A DNA stretch of 64,000 nucleotides from Clitopilus passeckerianus (GCA_944990035.1 CALYLX010000006.1:28738-92737); one strand, 5' to 3'. Shown: positions 1 to 11,146, numbered from the stretch's first letter. Translations and numbers: made by a program. Notes: generated by a model from the letters alone, not told the origin.

Positions 1-912
1 CAACCGCTTCCGAGTGCGCCTGCTCTGCCTCCTCAGTCCATTATGGGCACAGGTGTCGCATTCAACATACCTAGGGAACCAGTAACAGGTCAAAGCGACC
101 TGACTACGACGAGAGGGACGACTTTTTCGGACAGCCAGCAACCTCATCCTGTCAACGCGCCGCCAGCAGCATTGTACGGAAACCAGACCGTTTCCGAAGT
201 CAAGAATACCCCTGGATCATTCCCATTCGCGATTCCGACTTCAAGTGCTCAGCCAAACCGATCTGAGGATACCTCCGAAAACTCGCACGGTCGACATACG
301 AGAGTGGATTACAAGGAACCCCGAGCATTACACGTGGAGGATGGGTCGCCAGTGTCGCTGAGTGGGTTCGAAGCTCCAGTGTGGGAGGTTATTCAAGATA
401 TGCGAGAGCAGAGGATGTCACTGTGCCAGAGTCTGCGGCAGTATGTGTTTGTGCATGCAGCCATTGTGGAGGGAGCGTTACGGCTGGTGGACTCGGAGCG
501 TGAGAGGGAAGGAGCAGGAGCAGAGAAAGAAGAAATTGCAAGCGTTGGTGCTTTAAAGCAAGGAGGTGCACCTGCTGAGCTGAACTCGCAACAAATCGAG
601 GTGTCAAGACGGCAAGACCATGGATATATGGGGATGGACATAGATACCGCCAGCACTGCCACATCCACGCACATCCGCTCCTCCTCGACTGGCAGTACGA
701 ACTTCGATGGTTCAAGTTCAGTCATGTCTTCACCATCCAAGAAGGGGAAGAGGGGTGCTAGCCCAACGGAGCTGTTGATGGAGGGAAAGGGAGGCGAGGT
801 CAGGATGTCGAAACGACCAAGTCTTAAGCGCAAGACTCGCACTCCTTCTGAAGCTCAACCGCGCCTGGGCACCCTTCCCCAATCCCCAGCAGTAACACCT
901 TCCAGGAACTAG
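1..912 (+). CDS. Protein tyrosine phosphatase, C-terminal part (5' end outside window)
   Basis: The frame is open from base 1 to the TAG at 910-912, so this is the 3' part of a gene that starts upstream. Around residues 120-150 of the visible part lies the pattern PVWEVIQDMREQRMSLCQ followed by SLRQYVFVHAAIVEGAL. This matches the last helical motif of classical PTP domains, in which the Q-x-x-Q-Y element helps position the catalytic water. The catalytic HCxAGxxRS loop must lie upstream of the window. The roughly 110 residues before the motif are low complexity, consistent with the insert that fungal PTPs often carry inside the domain. After the motif comes a Ser/Lys-rich tail with a basic stretch (KKGKRG, KRPSLKRKTR) that could be a nuclear signal. 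Role inferred from family: dephosphorylation of phosphotyrosine, commonly on MAP kinases in fungi. Family confidence is good; the specific orthologue is not assigned. Confidence 0.75.
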   Translation, partial: QPLPSAPALPPQSIMGTGVAFNIPREPVTGQSDLTTTRGTTFSDSQQPHPVNAPPAALYGNQTVSEVKNTPGSFPFAIPTSSAQPNRSEDTSENSHGRHTRVDYKEPRALHVEDGSPVSLSGFEAPVWEVIQDMREQRMSLCQSLRQYVFVHAAIVEGALRLVDSEREREGAGAEKEEIASVGALKQGGAPAELNSQQIEVSRRQDHGYMGMDIDTASTATSTHIRSSSTGSTNFDGSSSVMSSPSKKGKRGASPTELLMEGKGGEVRMSKRPSLKRKTRTPSEAQPRLGTLPQSPAVTPSRN

Positions 913-1272
913 TTGTCCGTATATGCTTTTTCTCTCTTTCTGATTTTGGGGCTTACTCATGCGGTTAAAAAAAGTGGCTTGCCCTACCTTTCATCTCTCT
1001 TTTTGTACATCGTTTGTGGATATTTTAGCTCCCATTCGATACCAGTATCACTCACATACATACATACAATACTCACTCATCATATTCAAGCCATGGCTCT
1101 TGTATCATTGTAATGCATATTGGATCTCTTATTCTAGCATCATCTTTACCAGTACCGAAATGAATAATAGCAGAGGTCCCGTGGTCGAATATTAATACAA
1201 ACAGTGCATGTAGGAAGCGCAAATCGGAGAACCCCCATGTCCTCGAGGTAAAGCCTCAGTCCTTTGAAGCCC

Positions 1273-2216
1273 TTACACACTATAAATATAGGTAAGTTGG
1301 TATGAAGGGATGTAAAGATGTGAGAAAGCACCCACGTATCATCGTCATAATGGAACCGGGTCTAGAACGTGAAGAAACCATCGTCAATTCAGGCAAAGAT
1401 CGATACCATTGGAGAGTAAACCTTTTTTGGATTATCCGGTGCATGCTTGACGTATCGATCGTTATCCACTGGCCTATATACCCTCAGCTTCAGCCTCGTG
1501 ACGAGGATATTCCTAATTTTGGGACGCTTACCGTTCTTTCTTCTGGATAGCATAGGAAGGTGTGAATGTGCTTGTGGATTTGAGAAAGCGTAAGTCCATA
1601 CCTTGCAGGATGCGAGCATGGATTGTAACGTCACGCATACGGAGACGACGCTCAGGACAGGTGACCATTCATTGCCGAGGATGGAGGCGCAGATCTATAG
1701 GTGGTTTTCTGGGGAATTAGCCTCTAATACAAGTCCATATAGATGGACATACATGGCCGTTGGAGTAAACGTGCTGAGAAATGACAGGTTCTTGGTGAGA
1801 TGACAAGGAAAGGCGGGAGAAGAAAGCAGCACGCACTGGGTGTATTGGTGCTTCTTGATCATTCCCGACGACAAATTGGACAGCGGGGGATGATATAGGG
1901 TATTGCGAGTCAAACCGGAACATTAGGGTATGTTTCTCTCCCTGCCATCGTGCATGTATCAGAGCCACTGAGGGAAGCCAGAGTGGGTGGTATGACCCAC
2001 CTTGTACAACGACTCTCCCATAACTTCAATCGTGAACAGCCATTTCTCGAAGTTGTCTGCCTGGAGTTTGGTTATACCTGTTAGGTGCAAGATGGAGCGT
2101 GTCAATCTGGGGATTTCGACTGGGTTACTGTAGCAGAACGCACCGACAGGACATCCTTCCCTCTCGATCTCATTCAGTTCCTTCGAAAGCCTTCGAGTTG
2201 AAATACTGCTCGCCAT
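1273..2216 (-). CDS. UBE2W: UBE2W-type ubiquitin-conjugating enzyme E2 (nine exons)
   Basis: Spliced by hand as 2216-2144, 2077-2001, 1941-1837, 1773-1753, 1694-1602, 1542-1532, 1473-1422, 1361-1336 and 1279-1273, which gives 465 nt and 154 residues; human UBE2W is 151. Family landmarks appear in order: an N-terminal helix RRLSKELNEIEREG, the E2 core LYKGEKHTLMFRFDSQYP, HPHVYSNGH, the catalytic cysteine in ICASIL, NEWSPVLSV, a helix ending in SMLASCK, and the short W-type C-terminus FHYDDDTV. UBE2W enzymes attach ubiquitin to the alpha-amino group of disordered N-termini and work with several RING E3s. The last exon holds only the end of the Thr codon, a Val codon and the stop; reading through its intron instead adds about 60 residues without family resemblance. 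All introns are GT...AG and about 55-70 nt. The gene diverges from a weak candidate ORF at 2253. Confidence 0.9.
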
Positions 2217-2252
2217 CGTGGAGTCTAGTTCGCCTAGTTGCCTTGCTTGAGT

Positions 2253-2648
2253 ATGTCCTGGCAGATGGACGAGGAGATAGAGATGGGATGGAACACGGAC
2301 TCACAGCACAATACCACTGGCAGCAGCGCTGATCGCTTCGAACAGCCTTCGCAGTATCCGCCGTTCGTCGGCATCAATACATCCAAAGTCCTTGCCAATC
2401 ACAGCCAAACAACGCGTCCTGCTTGCAGAAAGAAACTCTTGGCAATGCTTGGCTCTTTTCGGCCTGTCAGAACGGCATATTCCACTTCGCCCAGGTCAGC
2501 TCCCAATCGTGATTTCCTCATTATGTCCTCGACATTCATGTCAGTGCGCACACGACTGTGTTCTCAGGACGGCGAATATTTGTATTGAGAGCCGGCCGAT
2601 TTCCAGACCTCAGACAATGGGCGACATATCTCGACAAGTACTGCCGTG
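2253..2648 (+). CDS. Possible small hypothetical protein divergent from the E2 gene
   Basis: An ATG at 2253 opens a reading frame beginning MSWQMDEEIEMGW. A GT...AG intron at about 2495-2569 (acceptor TTCTCAG) would join it to a second exon ending at 2648, giving about 107 residues. No domain or family is recognised. Splicing to either of two frames is possible, so even the C-terminus is uncertain. Its position, 36 bp from the start of the E2 gene on the opposite strand, would fit a shared promoter but could also mean this is just E2 upstream sequence. Low confidence. Confidence 0.25.
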
Positions 2649-2990
2649 ATCGATGTTGCGTTAATGCGCCTCTTGGGTCTTCGTCTTCTGGCATCTGTGG
2701 AGCTTTTCTCATCTCTATGCGTACCGCGGCCTCTCCGAGTTGTGGCTGCCTATAATTCTGCGAAATCGGTACAAGCACATTGATTTGCTCTCGGTTGCTG
2801 GTGGTTCATCCTAAATGAACGAGCTATGTGGAACAACGACTAGTGGGAAGGTTTTCACACGTTCACCTTTCACCTCATTGACATGCCACTGAGACAACAA
2901 ACCCTGGCCCCGTCTGTTACCTACTGACAATGAACTGTTCCTCGACACCAGGGTCCTTTCTAAAAATACCAATTCTTCCGTGAATTTGAA

Positions 2991-2998
2991 TATTTAAG
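2991..2998 (+). promoter_or_regulatory. TATA-like element of the small secreted protein gene
   Basis: TATTTAAG lies 57-64 bp upstream of the ATG at 3055, a normal spacing for a fungal TATA box in a strongly expressed secreted-protein gene. Assigned by position and sequence only. Confidence 0.4.
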
Positions 2999-3054
2999 CC
3001 AGCATAGTCAAGCAATGTCTTCTCAACTCGCCTCTCACATCTACAATCCCAAGA

Positions 3055-3783
3055 ATGAAGCTCTCACTTGCTGCTGTGAGGCACTCTACCGCATCTAACA
3101 CTTTTTCGGGCTCATGATTATACGATGTAGGCTCTCGTGGCTTTCGTCGCGAGCGTCTCTGGCCAAGCCATCGTTCGCAAATGCCATGGGGATGGTATCA
3201 AGTCCAAAGTTTCTGAAGGCCTGGAAATTGCGGCCCAGATCTGCCAACTGGTAGGAAACTGTCTTCATTCCATGTATGAATTTGTAAAAATGCTCACTGC
3301 GACTTACATATCTCTAGGCTGCTAACCGGCCCATTGCGAACAGTATGTTGTTTAGCCGCGGCCCTTGACATGTATGCCCTATGCCAACCTGTTCCTCTCA
3401 ATTCAGGGGGTAATATCAAGTCTTGTGTGCCATATCACTCGGATGGCACCACCGAAGAAACCGACTACCACTGGTTGCTCACCGTTACGCACAACGGACC
3501 TGGAGCGTAAGCAACTGCAGTTCAATACAAACTTCAACTTCTAATGGGGTTTGAACTATAGAGCTGGCGTACCCCCACTGGTTTCGGACCCTAATTTATG
3601 CGTTCTTGCCATCAGTGCCGTGTTGAGGCAATGTGGAGACGGATACCTCACCAAGGGAGGGTATGGCTACTTCGGCAACAATCTCATCGAATGGGAGATC
3701 GACCCTGTGAGTGGCATGGTATCATCAGCCTACTATGCTTGTTTCTCATACAGTATATCAAGGACCACGAGGACAAGTGCTAG
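3055..3783 (+). CDS. Small secreted protein, unknown function
   Basis: Six exons (3055-3075, 3131-3250, 3318-3342, 3407-3506, 3562-3706, 3754-3783) give 441 nt and 146 residues, with every junction GT...AG and in frame. The start MKLSLAAALVAFVASVSGQA is a clear signal peptide with probable cleavage after SGQA or nearby. The mature part has cysteines at KCHGDG, AAQICQL, KSCVPY, NLCVL, RQCGDG and the C-terminal DKC, which would suit disulfide bonds. It ends IKDHEDKC. The protein is therefore probably extracellular; small cysteine-containing proteins of this kind in basidiomycetes are often of unknown or effector-like role, but nothing here shows a function. No membrane anchor or GPI signal is seen. 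Confidence 0.75.
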
Positions 3784-6700
3784 ATGTTGTCATCTAGTTT
3801 CGCACCGAACTGCAGTCTCAATTTCGCGCTACAAATCTCTCCATTGACATATCTCTACGAGAAATGTTTGCCCCAGCTCTAGCTTGATCGAGAACGTCTT
3901 AACAAGGACAATTTTCTCTGTAATCGTCTTCCGAATATGTACATGTGATGAAACGGTTTACGTGCATTAAATACGTTTGGGAAATGTCGGAGGAGTCTGG
4001 CAACTCGCTTTCATGACAAATCGATAATTGAAATCCTCCGACTCGATATCCGCACGAGCCTGCTTTCTCAACTGCAGAGTTGATCACAGAGATAACTGCC
4101 CTCCCCTATGAGAGAATGCCTGCTTAGAGAGTGTGGGGCGATAAATCAGTCATGCATCCCAAGCTAGCGTTTCATTTCGGAACGCAACTCCCTATCGATT
4201 ACGCCGGTCCATATCAATTAAATGTCGTGTACCTGTTCGCGGGATGAGGTAGGTAGCCTGCAGGCCCACCCAAGGGTAGGAAACCGGGAACACACCAGGC
4301 GTTGCTTCGAACAATCCACGGTTTTCTGGATACAATTGTATTCAATTCAGAAAAAAAAAACTGAAGGTATGCGAGAAGAGCTTTTGACGTCAAAACTAAC
4401 GGCGATCAGATTCAATATTACTATAATATCGGAACGGTCCGACCCTCCGTGGTAGACCTTGGTTAAGAATATACAAGAGAATAATGAGCAGTGAAGGTGA
4501 ACGCATGGCGATGGAACTCTCACCTGGCTCATTCCTCCATGCCATGCTTGCTTCAATGCTGTAGCCCGGTACATAAGACCTGATCCATTTTTTTCTGCCT
4601 CCTTCAAATCGTGGGCAGCCCCGCAGAAGTCCGTGGAAGCTATTGCGGCCGACAGGGCTGAATGGTGACTGCGTGGCTGTGTTGGGGAATCTCGATCTTT
4701 TATTGTTTTGCTTCCGTGGAGAAGACTGAGGGGCCTTCATCGAGACCAGAGTCCAGTGAGAAGGAGGGCAAGGCCAAATTGGGTTGGCTAGGGAAAATGT
4801 TTATTGGATAGATGGTGAAGGATAAAACTCCAAGCATATTCACGTTGCTCCCATTCTTGTTGGGAGTGTTGCTCTGAGAATATCTTCCAGGTGTTGAGGA
4901 CAGCGGCCGTATCCATCATGTGGCAGAAAGTATGCCTCTGGTTCAACGTCTGGTTTATCAGCACCGAATAGGTACGGTGAAGCGAGTTTTCTTGCTCCAT
5001 GAAGTGGCATAACCTGAAAACGAATAACCGTTGTGCAGAGGGTATGACTTCGGCCAATTCGGAAGGTAAAGGCGTTGTGGCTTGGAAGAACCTGTCCTGG
5101 CCGATGTGAGATGTCGTCGAATTACTCGGAGGTCAGGACATTACGGCTGAGTTTTCCTTATTGACTGGACTGCGTAGTAATGTCTTCAAAATGGTGGTTG
5201 CTGAATCTGACATTATTGAGCCCCGTGTCGGAAGGGTTGAAGTGACGAATGGTAGCCGTTGGGGAAGTCGTGCGTAGAGTGGAGAGGTATCCTTAAGGTA
5301 GTATGGTGGCAAGACGAAACAGTCCAAATTTCTGGCAACCGTGTTCTGATGGGGGCCATACGACCGTGGGCCGTTGTTTCTCCTGCCTCAACCACACAAC
5401 ACTGCTGCATTATTCCTTTGAGTCAGGTTGTCCAGGATATCGACGCACAAGGTTGATAGTTCTTGGGAGCCGGCGAATTTGCTGACATTTTCTGACGTTT
5501 GGCAACTTCTTGAAGGGAATCACCGAAGCCGCTTCCCATTACGTCGAAAGGCCCCTGCTAAGCACAGGTCGCGGGCCCTCATAACAGACGTACTCCAAGA
5601 CACAATAACATGGATGCCAAGGTTCACAGTCTTGAGGCGTCTCGAAAGGTGACGACCCGGGAGGACAATAATTGTTGAAGGTGCGGTGGGCATTTTTGTG
5701 AACCGCTCACAGCGCAGTATATGTTGCAGAAGTCGACTTTCTTCAGAACTCGGCGACCAGGAGAGACCGCCATGCCAAACGTTTCAACGATTGCGGATGA
5801 GGAGACTTATTCCAGTCACACAACCGGAACTTCTGGCCAAAATACTTCACCAATGTTTGTTCTTGCACCAATATTGTTATTCGTGGGATGTCTTGGTTCT
5901 TGGACGGTCTTGATCAAGTCTTCAATATTCGGCCAACTTTGGACCCGTCGCAAGAAAGAACCACCACAGATACTTCCTCACGACAAATGGTGGGACATAG
6001 GCATGTATCCCCAACTGGACCTGGACGACTGTCGAGAGCAATGCCCGACTTTGGTTGGGAATTGAGCTTGGAGAGTTCAACAAATATTCTGGTCTTCATG
6101 CTTCAACCTCTTTTGCTTGGCGGAAATCTTGGTCTGCGGTGTCTCCTTGAAAAGATAGCTCTCTGTCTCAAGTTGCTTGTGCTCGTATTCTCGAGAAAAT
6201 CATGGTTCTGGATAAGCAAGACGCACAGCCTCGGAATTGACGTCCAAGAAAGGAACCGAGGGTGCACCTGCCTAATTAGGAAACTGCGCATTCCTCAAAC
6301 TTTTAACTCTTGCTCATCAGCCTGGCAGGACCAGCAACAACGAAGCTCAATGAGACGGTGGCAGCCTGTACAGGTACCCAGGATTACGAAATGCGAGAAA
6401 CAAGATACCGTAGGAGGGAAGCTTCCCAGAAAGCATTAGACGTGGCCAAGCAGTCACCAAGTTCCCCGGATGTGTAGAAAATGCCTGTAGGCTGCTAGGA
6501 AACCCCAGAACAGTGAGTTGGAAATCTTCCAATACCCAAACTCTGATTGTGAACGTTGAACAGCACACTTCCAAGATGGCGGGGCCAGGACTGCAATTTT
6601 GGCGAGGATCTTCTGGAAATAACGCCCATTTTCCGCCAGCACGCCGCATCGCGAACTTCAAAGGGCAATTCGGCCTTTTACATTGCCTATCAATGATGAG

Positions 6701-7052
6701 AGAAGCGACCAAGCTCACAAGGCTATGAGCTGCGCCCCACAGCCCTCGACTGTGAGCCGAGCGGGTTGCAAAGTAACGTGTCTTTGGTCAATTGAACCCG
6801 TCAAACATGGACGCAAAAGGAAAGAAAACGAAGGTCGCCGTCCGCTGATCACAACATCGACCCTGGAAATAATGCCTCTTAGACCACATTACAATGGTCT
6901 TGACACCACTGACGCCCACAATCGGGATAGGGACCGTAACCTTCCGGGACCGCAGGGGGTTTTTAAGCACTCGGTCAACTCCCCTGCTTTCCTCACCTCC
7001 TCGCCTTCGGCAAATACCAAGAACACCGTTTCAAAATCACTGAACTGGAAGA
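3784..7052. other. Long stretch without a firm gene
   Basis: No family was recognised on either strand over about 3.3 kb. The most protein-like piece is 5721-6065 (+), listed separately. A second open stretch at 4788-5057 (-, 89 codons, starting MAEVIPSAQRL) has ordinary composition but no partner exons that I could join. The frames around 6350-6720 on the minus strand are open for about 120 codons without recognisable content. The region may hold an unrecognised multi-exon gene or decayed sequence. Confidence 0.4.
5721..6065 (+). CDS. Hypothetical membrane protein fragment, unrecognised
   Basis: An open frame of 114 codons contains one hydrophobic segment near residues 45-65 (FVLAPILLFVGCLGSWTVL) followed by a basic stretch (RRKKE) and PHDKWWDIGMYPQLDLD. 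The positive-after-hydrophobic order would suit a single membrane anchor. Just past the stop, a one-base shift reopens a protein-like frame (about 6060-6150, ELGEFNKYSG), so the true gene may continue by an intron or be frameshifted. No family is recognised and the start is not secure. Confidence 0.25.
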   Translation: MLQKSTFFRTRRPGETAMPNVSTIADEETYSSHTTGTSGQNTSPMFVLAPILLFVGCLGSWTVLIKSSIFGQLWTRRKKEPPQILPHDKWWDIGMYPQLDLDDCREQCPTLVGN

Positions 7053-7580
7053 ATGGCCGAAGGAGACGCGTTAATAATGTTGGAAGACCTGTACACGTAT
7101 ATCAATTTGGGCCCCGAATTGCTTCGTCCGGGACAAGTGCTTCAACGAAAAGACACGCGTCGCAGTCACCGCTCTGCTCGTCGTCAGGCCGCTCGATATG
7201 CTCCCTACCCTGTCCATCGTTACGCACCCCACCAACTCGAGGTCACTTACGTGGTAAGTTTTTGTATTTACACGTGTGGGGGTTTCTTACCGAATAGGTG
7301 GTCTTGAGGATCGTGCCTACGTCGAAGAACGCGTCGGATTTTCCATGCCCGCCACGGTGAGTTTGTTCACCGTTGGCACACCCATATCCCAGACCGTTCA
7401 TTTTCAATTTTCTTTCTCAGCATCCAGCTCATGGACGACCGGGTCATACCGACTTTGTTTTGAACGTGTTCACGGTATAAACTATCACCCCACCGTCAAC
7501 AGCTAGCAGCTGACCACCGCCTTTTCCTTTTTGTTCCCCAGTGGGCATCAGAGGTCATAACGCAGTCCTTACATGGCTGA
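7053..7580 (+). CDS. Unrecognised 113-residue protein, copy 1 of a two-copy family
   Basis: Four exons, 7053-7253, 7309-7356, 7421-7474 and 7542-7580 (201, 48, 54 and 39 nt), are all phase 0 and give 113 residues. The model is supported by the gene at 38609-39128 (-), which has exactly the same four exon lengths and about 55% residue identity by hand count. The shared core is LYTYxNLxPELLxPGQV at residues 13-29, then an Arg/Ser-rich stretch, RYxPYPVxRY, QLxVT, AYVExRVxF, GHxxFVxNVF and a C-terminal WxSxV. There is no signal peptide or membrane segment. The family is unknown to me. The acceptor of intron 1 (TTGAG at 7304-7308) is less standard than the nearby AATAG at 7293-7297, but only the former keeps the frame shared with the copy. 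Function cannot be stated. Confidence 0.75.
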
Positions 7581-8245
7581 TTCCTCGACTGTCTTGAAGA
7601 TTACATTTCGCCAGCCCATCACCTTGATGGGCCTGCCCCTCTTTGCTGGTTTCCAGTTCGACTATGATATCAAAAGGCTATCAAGACACCGTCCCCACAA
7701 CCTAGCCTTTATAGCACGCCGCTTAGCGGCGATGCACCTACAACCGCCCGCGTTCAGCCCGCTCAGGATCTGCCAGATCTGTGGTTTCTCAACTATGGAC
7801 TTTGTTCGAGAAGACCACCCTTGCTGATTGGACGCTTCGTCCCAAAACACTTGTGCACTTCGTATAAGCCCGATCCTTGTTATTTTCTGTTGCATTTCAA
7901 TAAATGTATGCTCATGCCGCTCTTAGCTAGATCATAAAAATCACCTTACGTTATGGCATCCAACCCTGGACAATTTTACAATTTTTCGAATAAAATACGC
8001 ATATCTGGGGTTGACCCTCGTCTGCAATAACCACCTTACCTTCGAACATCATGATCGATTGTGTGTCACCCATTTCAACACTGTGCCCTCACTGTCCTTG
8101 TATTCATCTCTCATGGAGACGGCAATTAAGTGGATGAAAATAAAACTCGAAATGCCATCGTCTATCTTCACCATTCAATATATACAAAATCTCGAATTCG
8201 CCCGGAATTACGTGACATAATGGGCCCTCATCATCCCCACTGAAC
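7581..8245. other. Intergenic between copy 1 of the family and the BAR/SH3 gene
   Basis: Convergent intergenic region of about 660 bp. An AATAAA at about 7900 is a possible polyadenylation signal for the upstream gene. No convincing coding sequence was seen. Confidence 0.4.
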
Positions 8246-9974
8246 TCACGTATCCTGAACGTAATTACCAGGGAAAACGCCCTGCTCTCCATTCGCCAAC
8301 CGTCCCGTCCACCAATCCTCCGCATTCCCACTCCTCTCAACAATCTCTATCCTCTCCCCAGTCCTAAAACTCAAATCCCCCTCCGCCTGCGCATCAAAAT
8401 CATACAACGCGATCACGTAGACCGGCTGAGGGATGATCTTGGGCTTGGGTTTTAGTGGTGGTGGCGGAGGAGGTGCGCGCTTGGCGGCTGCGGCCGAGAG
8501 GGCGGAGTTGGACGACGCGGAGGAGACGGAGCGGGAGATGCCTGCGCTACCGGCTGGGGTGTAGGGTGGTGGAGGGGCTGCTGCTGCTGCGGCCTTTGAA
8601 CCGAAGGCGGGTGGTGGTGGAGGTGGGGATTTTTTGAATGAGCCTGCTGAAGGTGGAGGTGCTAGCCGGGAGCTGGAAGACGATGCGCTTGCGGTAGATT
8701 GCATCCGTTGTAAGCCGCTGTTGGACCTTGAGGCTTGTACCAGTTTTGCTGTTGTTATGGAGTTTAGGGAGGAATGAAAGATGGGGATAGGAGTGGTACG
8801 TACAAACTGAAATGATGCGCTTGACGATCTGGAGGTTTTCGATGACCTCCCAGGCGTTTGTCCGTTTTTCTTCGTACTCTGCCTGGATCTGGGCGCCAGG
8901 GACATTACTGATGTCATATTTCCCCTCTTCTGCGAAGCTGTTCATCTTTTCCATGATAAGGTAATAGATGTTCAATCTATGCGGAATGTGCTTAGACGAA
9001 GCGGGGGATACAGTCCGGAGAGTAAACACGTACTGCATGTAGAAGAATGAATTGAACAATGGATCGATAAACTGGGTCGACAGCTGCATGAACCGTGGAA
9101 GGTCCTGCTTTAGCGCGCTGTTGATGTACTCGTATTCATTGGTGGCAAGCTCGAAGTCTTGTTCAAGCTTGAACAGATTCTTCTCGTCGTTGAGCGTCTT
9201 CTCCTTCTTGTCCCTGAGTTTAGTCAGGGAATTATTGAAACGATCATAATCAACAAGCTATAATTTGCCCAATTAATTAGCTACTCCAGGAACATTAATA
9301 CTCCGCAGAGATATTAAACTTACTTTGTGATCACGCTTTGTGATCGTCTTTCTGATAGTCTTCAGCACGACCTGCAGCTCTTTAGTGGGACCCATGATTC
9401 TGCTCTCGATCAACTCCAGTTCAGGCGAGACGAGGGCCTTCATTTCCTCCATCGCGTTTCCGTATTTGGTGACATTGTTGATAGTCTGCTCTGCCTCGGG
9501 GTGTTTCCCGATGAGATCGTACTCGCTGGCCATTGGGGTGAAGATCGTCGCGAAATGTGTCCCAAACGAAGCGGAGGAGGTGAAGAGCACTATACATCCG
9601 GGGTGACAGCGGTGAATAATATGATAAGTAAAAGCAGGAAATGAGGACGTACGATTAACGTTATCTATGAAAACCTTTGTATCCTTCAACAGCTTCTCCG
9701 CGCCAGTTTCCATTGCGGTGAAATGCCGATTGTATTCATCGAATTCAGGATCGTTGGATTCTGTTTAGATAGACGACGGGGCGCACAGATAGGATTCCAG
9801 ACGTTAAACGCGAAAAGAACAGAAATCGTAGTCCTCACTGACTTTTGGACATGCCAATCTTACTGGTGACAGTAAATGGCGTCCTGTCAACGGGTAATGA
9901 AATCAGTCTCGTTCTTTCTTCTCGCTGTACCCGACGATTGCGTACCTCTTAATGGCTTTGCCTAGTCCCTTCAT
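8246..9974 (-). CDS. RVS167: Rvs167-type BAR and SH3 domain protein (amphiphysin family)
   Basis: The start at 9974 reads [10 protein letters not shown] then [13 protein letters not shown], the usual amphipathic N-terminus of fungal BAR proteins. The BAR helices follow over several exons: [19 protein letters not shown], the stretch around 9270-9600 with [16 protein letters not shown], then [18 protein letters not shown] and [17 protein letters not shown] long Ser/Pro/Ala linker with several PPPP runs (about 8430-8700) leads to a C-terminal SH3 domain with [15 protein letters not shown], the RT/n-Src region GERIEIVE, the paired W in EDWWTGR and the closing GVFPGNYV. The protein ends VQDT at 8246. 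Family role: membrane bending and scission at endocytic sites with an Rvs161 partner; SH3 ligands are proline-rich actin regulators. The start lies 214 bp from the divergent SDO1 start. Confidence 0.92.
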
Positions 9975-10188
9975 CTTTGCACACGTTCTCCTCTAAGTCA
10001 ACGACGATGAAGACGGAAAGAGGAGTTACAGTCTGAAGAAATTCACACGCTGCGGGGAATTGCCCAGCCTTACCATGATCATCATGATCTTTGCATGCCC
10101 GAAGCGGGACCGGATTATGACTTTTTATGAGATTAGATTCAAATTGGGTGACTAACGAACTTGAACTTGACTTTGAACGACCACCACC
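9975..10188. promoter_or_regulatory. Divergent promoter region, RVS167 / SDO1
   Basis: The 214 bp between the two start codons must hold both promoters. It includes a palindromic ATGATCATCATGATC-like stretch near 10074-10090. No TATA box is obvious. Confidence 0.4.
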
Positions 10189-11146
10189 ATGCCTATTAAC
10201 CAGCCTTCAAACCTGATAAAGTAGGTACAAAAGGCGGTCTGACGAGTGTTGGTGCTGATCAGTAGTTTACAGGTTAACGAATGTATCAATCGTTCGCCTA
10301 AAGAAAGGCGGGAAACGATTTGAAGTACGTTCTGGTCGGCTTTACTTATACACCAACTAACTGTTCTTCAGATTGCATGCTACAAGAATAAAGTTCAAGA
10401 ATGGAGGACAGGAGTGTCAGTTGCTCATCCTCGTTGCTTGTGCCAATCTCTAAACTATGGATACAGGGAAACCAACCTCGATGACGTCCTACAAATAAGC
10501 AACGTCTTCATGAACGTCTCCAAAGGCGAAGTGGCCAAATCAAACGACCTCCAGAAAGCCTTTGGCACCACAGACGTCAACGAGGCCGTCAAAGAGGTGC
10601 GTATGGTTCCCAACCGTTGCACTGTACAAATCTCATACCACTCCACCACAGATCCTCAAAAAAGGTGAAGTCCAAGTCGGCGAGAAAGAGCGTGAACACG
10701 ACCTCGCCTCTCTCCGACGTGAAATTGCCACGCTCGTCTCTGAGAAATGTGTCTCCCCGTCAACCCAAACACCCTACCCTGTCTCCATCATAGAAAAAGC
10801 TATGACCACCGCTGGGTTCTCCGTCAAGCCTGATAAAACCGCCAAATCCCAGGTATCTGGGTGCATCAAGCTGCTGCAGGAGCAAGGTGGGCTGGAGATC
10901 CAGCGAGCGAGGATGAGGATACGCGTGAGTATGCCCACGGCGGATGGGAAGAAGTTGAGGGAGAAGGTGAAAGAAGGTGCTGAGAAGGTCGAGGAGGAGG
11001 AGATTGGGGAGAAGGAGTACGAGATTGTGATGTTGATTGATCCTGGACAATTCAAAGTGATCAACGAGCTCCTGCAGAAGGAGTGTAAAGGACGAGGGAG
11101 GCTCGAGACGTTGACGTTTGCGGCGACGGCTGCATCGACTACTTAG
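10189..11146 (+). CDS. SDO1: Ribosome maturation protein SDO1 (SBDS homologue)
   Basis: Start [11 protein letters not shown] at 10189, then the SBDS N-terminal domain [50 protein letters not shown] and the helical domain starting [15 protein letters not shown]. Further family landmarks are [22 protein letters not shown] and [12 protein letters not shown]. The C-terminal domain ends in a ferredoxin-like fold region, [17 protein letters not shown], and the stop is at 11144-11146. Several short introns interrupt the N-terminal half; the last exon runs from about 10651. The length, about 260 residues, is normal. SDO1 works with the GTPase Efl1 to release eIF6/Tif6 from late 60S subunits in the cytoplasm. 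The gene is convergent with ALG1, with only about 60 bp between the stops. Confidence 0.95.

Noticed and set aside
1146..1331. Minus-strand frame continuing past the E2 C-terminus
   Set aside because: A GT...AG intron at 1335-1280 gives the exact family ending; the longer reading has no resemblance to E2 enzymes.
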